Shown here piece after piece: positions 10,045 to 11,441 of a DNA stretch of 11,441 nucleotides. The translations under genes were made by a program, and so were the position numbers. The stretch is from CAZMXP01 sp964570285. Lineage in GTDB: Bacteria; Planctomycetota; PLA2. How positions within the stretch are numbered: position 1 is the first letter of the stretch; each line of letters starts with the position of its first letter. The notes under the pieces are model-generated. The model was not told the origin of the DNA, ran no database searches, and saw only the letters and a program-made list of their open reading frames with translations. The stretch lies in the NCBI GenBank assembly GCA_964570285.1, contig CAZMXP010000088.1:1-11441 (forward strand), read 5' to 3'.

Positions 10045-10514
10045 CGCAGCAACTCCGCGAGCTTCGCGACGATCTCCGCCTTGCCGTAGCTGTGGCCCGG
10101 CAGGCTGAAGACGTGCTCGCCCTTCCCGTCGAACGCGGCCAACCCGTGCATCGTCTTCCCGAAGTCGTAGTCCATCGCCGCCTGCCGTCCGGCGTCGTTG
10201 TCGGCGCGCAGGACCTCGAACTTCACCCTTCCCTTGTACTCCGCTTGCAGCTCGCCCACGGCGGCCACGATCCTCGCGCAGTGGGGTCAGTTGGGACCGA
10301 TCTGGTAGTACCGCACCTCAGGGAGCGGAGCGCGGGGGGGCGCGGGGGGGGTAGCGACGCCCTGCGTCGCGGACCCCCCCGAGGGATTCGTCGGCGCGGG
10401 GGGGGTAGCGACGCCCTGCGTCGCGGACCCCCCCGAAGGACTCATCGGCTTGGGGGAGGGCGGTTGCTCTCCGGAGCAGGCGGCCAGCACGAGGAGCAGG
10501 GGCATGGTTCTCAC
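10041..10514 (-). CDS. Thioredoxin-like lipoprotein, candidate selenoprotein (UxxC), UGA at 10289-10287
   Basis: Reading through the TGA at 10289-10287 joins two open frames in the same phase. The 157-residue product starts GTG at 10514: MRTMPLLLVLAAC, a lipoprotein signal with lipidated Cys13 (ATG at 10505 is an alternative). A repeat-rich linker (two 18-residue units, 26-61) follows. The thioredoxin-like domain reads EVRYYQIGPN-U76-PHC79-ARIVAAVGELQAEY, then VKFEVLRADNDAG and KTMHGLAAFDGKGEHVFSLPG. The UGA falls at the first position of the CxxC motif, and the frame after it continues with a normal thioredoxin-like beta/alpha pattern. A SECIS-like hairpin follows. It is probably a periplasm-facing thiol-selenol redox protein (inference). 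If UGA is not decoded, a 75-residue fragment lacking its active site would remain, which is less likely. Confidence 0.8.
10247..10268 (-). promoter_or_regulatory. Bacterial SECIS-like hairpin downstream of the UGA
   Basis: On the mRNA, GUGGC-CGCC pairs with GGCG-A-GCUGC, a 9-bp stem with one bulged A and a GUG triloop. The loop begins 28 nt after the UGA and starts with G. Bacterial SECIS elements lie within the coding region just after UGA, with an apical loop beginning in G roughly 16-37 nt downstream (established knowledge). Two of the pairs are G-U. An alternative fold, CCCAC with GUGGG and CGCGA with UCGUG around a GGA loop, starts 13 nt after the UGA. Confidence 0.6.
10341..10448. repeat. 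Two tandem 54-bp units, each containing a long palindrome
   Basis: Units 10341-10394 and 10395-10448 differ only at a few bases near their ends and encode the repeated 18-residue linker PSGGSATQGVATPPAP plus two. Each unit contains GGGGGGGT, GCGACGC, CCT, GCGTCGC, then ACCCCCCC, so it can fold into a strong hairpin with long G and C runs. A shorter partial copy of the G-run (10331-10340) precedes unit 1. Confidence 0.9.
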
Positions 10515-10828
10515 GCCGCGAAGGCTATGCGCCGCCCGCGCGGCGGTCAACTTCACCGGCCGGATCGGCAGGGCGGCCGGAGGCGCCTCGGTGAGGGACA
10601 AAAATCCCGGCCGGTTTGTGCGGCCGGAACCCCGGCCCCGGCGGCGCGTCCCCGAGGGGTGCGGCGGAGGCGAGAGTCCGGGTGCGGATGAGCTTTCGGG
10701 GCCGTACCATCCCGCTTCCTGATCCGCCCCGTCTCTGGCAGCGCGATCGAAGGAGTCACCAGAGGTGTCCAGGACTGCTCCCTCGACCCTCGCGAGCAAC
10801 CACCACGCTCAGTGTACAGTGCCATGCC
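10515..10828. other. Gene-free region between divergent genes
   Basis: This stretch lies between the leftward selenoprotein start and the rightward small membrane protein. The frames across it are Arg/Pro/Gly-rich and look like GC-skewed non-coding sequence. It contains one terminator-like hairpin facing leftward (10600-10627). It probably also holds the promoters of both flanking genes, but none could be assigned confidently. Confidence 0.5.
10600..10627 (-). terminator. Intrinsic terminator or attenuator-like hairpin
   Basis: On the leftward strand CCGGCC (10627-10622) pairs with GGCCGG (10612-10607) across a 9-nt loop and is followed by GATTTTT. It lies about 85 bp upstream of the selenoprotein start. 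It would therefore either end transcription entering from the right or act as an attenuator in the operon leader. Confidence 0.45.
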
Positions 10829-11131
10829 GTGAGCAGCCGGTCCTGGGGTGCGCTGAAGGTGCTCGAATTGGTGGCCTACGCGCTTTGGAGTGCGATCCCT
10901 TGGGCTTACCTCCTCGCCACGAGTCGCCGGTCCGAGTTGTACGAGTATGGCCCTATCGATCGCCCTTGGGTTGCGATCCTGGTGGGGGCACTCGGCGCTG
11001 TCGGGATCGGGGTGATCCGAGTCCGCATGGGGCCGACGTGCCTCCGATTCGTCTTCCTGGCACTCTGTCTCTACTCTACCGGGCTCTATGCCCTCATGCT
11101 CCTGTTCATTCGCTTTGTCCACGCGTTGTGA
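10829..11131 (+). CDS. Small membrane protein of unknown function, three predicted helices
   Basis: Starting at GTG 10829 the product is 100 residues with three hydrophobic segments: about 10-30 (VLELVAYALWSAIPWAYLLA), 47-65 (WVAILVGALGAVGIGVIRV) and 72-97 (LRFVFLALCLYSTGLYALML). Short polar loops (TSRRSELYEYGPIDR and RMGPTC) join them. I recognise no family. The frame is open upstream to 10616, but that part is low-complexity. No SD precedes the GTG; TACAGT (10815-10820) could be a -10 for a near-leaderless message. Codon use and the clear membrane pattern support a real gene. Confidence 0.55.
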   Translation: MSSRSWGALKVLELVAYALWSAIPWAYLLATSRRSELYEYGPIDRPWVAILVGALGAVGIGVIRVRMGPTCLRFVFLALCLYSTGLYALMLLFIRFVHAL

Positions 11132-11224
11132 GCGCGCCCGTTGTCACTGTCCCTTGTCGTCCAAGCCGGAGAGTCCCGCTGTGCCCACCGATGCTCCGAC
11201 CGCAAGCTGACACGGCACACGCGC

Positions 11225-11392
11225 GACATCAGCGTTCCGCCGCGGCGGATCAACGAGATCGTGCATGGCACGCGTGCCGTCACGGCGGACACGGCGCTCC
11301 GGCTGGGACGGTACTTCAAGACCTCCGGCCAGTTCTGGCTCAACCTCCAGAGCCGGCACGACCTCGAGGTCGAGACCGACCGCCTCGTGTGG
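11225..11392 (+). pseudogene. HigA-like antitoxin fragment (N-terminus missing, 3' end interrupted)
   Basis: The translated stretch ISVPPRRINEIVHGTRAVTA, then DTALRLGRYFKTSGQFWLNL and QSRHDLEVE, matches the second half of the HigA/VapI helix-turn-helix domain: recognition helix RRINEIVHG, then the conserved FWLNLQ. The usual N-terminus (about 35 residues including the first helix and GLSQ-type turn) is absent. The upstream sequence in this frame does not resemble it and has no ATG or GTG, only TTG at 11141. On the right the match stops at residue W, where a 21-bp tandem repeat begins. No HigB toxin gene is visible. Confidence 0.7.
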
Positions 11393-11436
11393 GTTCCGGA
11401 AATTCTGGCCGGTGAGTTCCGGAAATTCTGGCCGGT
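11393..11436. repeat. 21-bp direct repeat, two copies, possible mobile-element end
   Basis: Positions 11393-11413 and 11416-11436 are identical 21-mers (GTTCCGGAAATTC, then TGGCCGGT) separated by GA, giving a 23-bp period. They begin immediately where HigA homology ends. Several tandem copies of a ~20-bp motif at an end are typical of IS21-family elements, but the window stops before any transposase, so this is inference. Confidence 0.75.
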
Positions 11437-11441
11437 TCGGT

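Noticed and set aside
10331..10448. CRISPR array or tRNA-like structure in the G/C-rich repeat region
   Set aside because: Only two units, no spacers between them, and the repeats encode an in-frame linker.
10515..10799. Upstream extension of the selenoprotein frame to 10799
   Set aside because: It would place about 95 Arg/Pro-rich residues before a clear lipoprotein signal peptide and would run through the terminator-like hairpin.

Overview
This is a very GC-rich bacterial window with dense genes, GTG starts and clear Shine-Dalgarno sites. Nothing in it fixes the phylum; an uncultivated soil, sediment or water bacterium would fit (inference). The gene set (RtcB ligase, flotillin/NfeD, Kelch lipoprotein, AbiE toxin-antitoxin, 2-oxoacid dehydrogenase E1, a UGA-containing thioredoxin-like protein) is bacterial and mostly chromosomal, with accessory material at about 4.1-5.65 kb and at the right edge.

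Layout. Positions 1-2379 read leftward: rtcB, then an NfeD-like membrane protein, then a flotillin cut by the window edge. Divergent from rtcB is a Kelch-type lipoprotein (2411-3916). At 4111-5649 lies a two-gene AbiEi/AbiEii (type IV toxin-antitoxin) cassette behind a near-perfect palindrome. Converging on it is a leftward operon (10514 to 5736) of four tightly overlapping genes. In transcription order these are a thioredoxin-like lipoprotein with an in-frame UGA at the first position of its UxxC motif, a fused alpha/beta 2-oxoacid dehydrogenase E1, a FabD-like acyltransferase, and a CPBP intramembrane protease-like protein with an extra C-terminal domain. To the right are a 314-base stretch without a gene, a small three-helix membrane protein, and a HigA-like antitoxin fragment abutting a 21-bp tandem repeat at the window end.

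The main discovery candidate is the leftward operon. The 170-codon and 75-codon open frames at 10041-10799 share one frame and are separated by a single UGA. Read through, they give a lipoprotein ending in a thioredoxin-like domain with the motif U-P-H-C, and a hairpin with a G-first loop follows the UGA at the distance expected for a bacterial SECIS. The next gene, E1, has no ATG, GTG or TTG that would include its conserved N-terminus. It has a CTG overlapping the upstream stop (CTGA), with GGAG 8 nt before it. E1 to acyltransferase and acyltransferase to CPBP are both joined by 4-bp ATGA overlaps. No E2 or E3 gene is visible, and the acyltransferase lacks the arginine that binds malonyl carboxylate in FabD. 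The operon may therefore run an uncommon acyl-transfer or redox route coupled to 2-oxoacid decarboxylation (inference).
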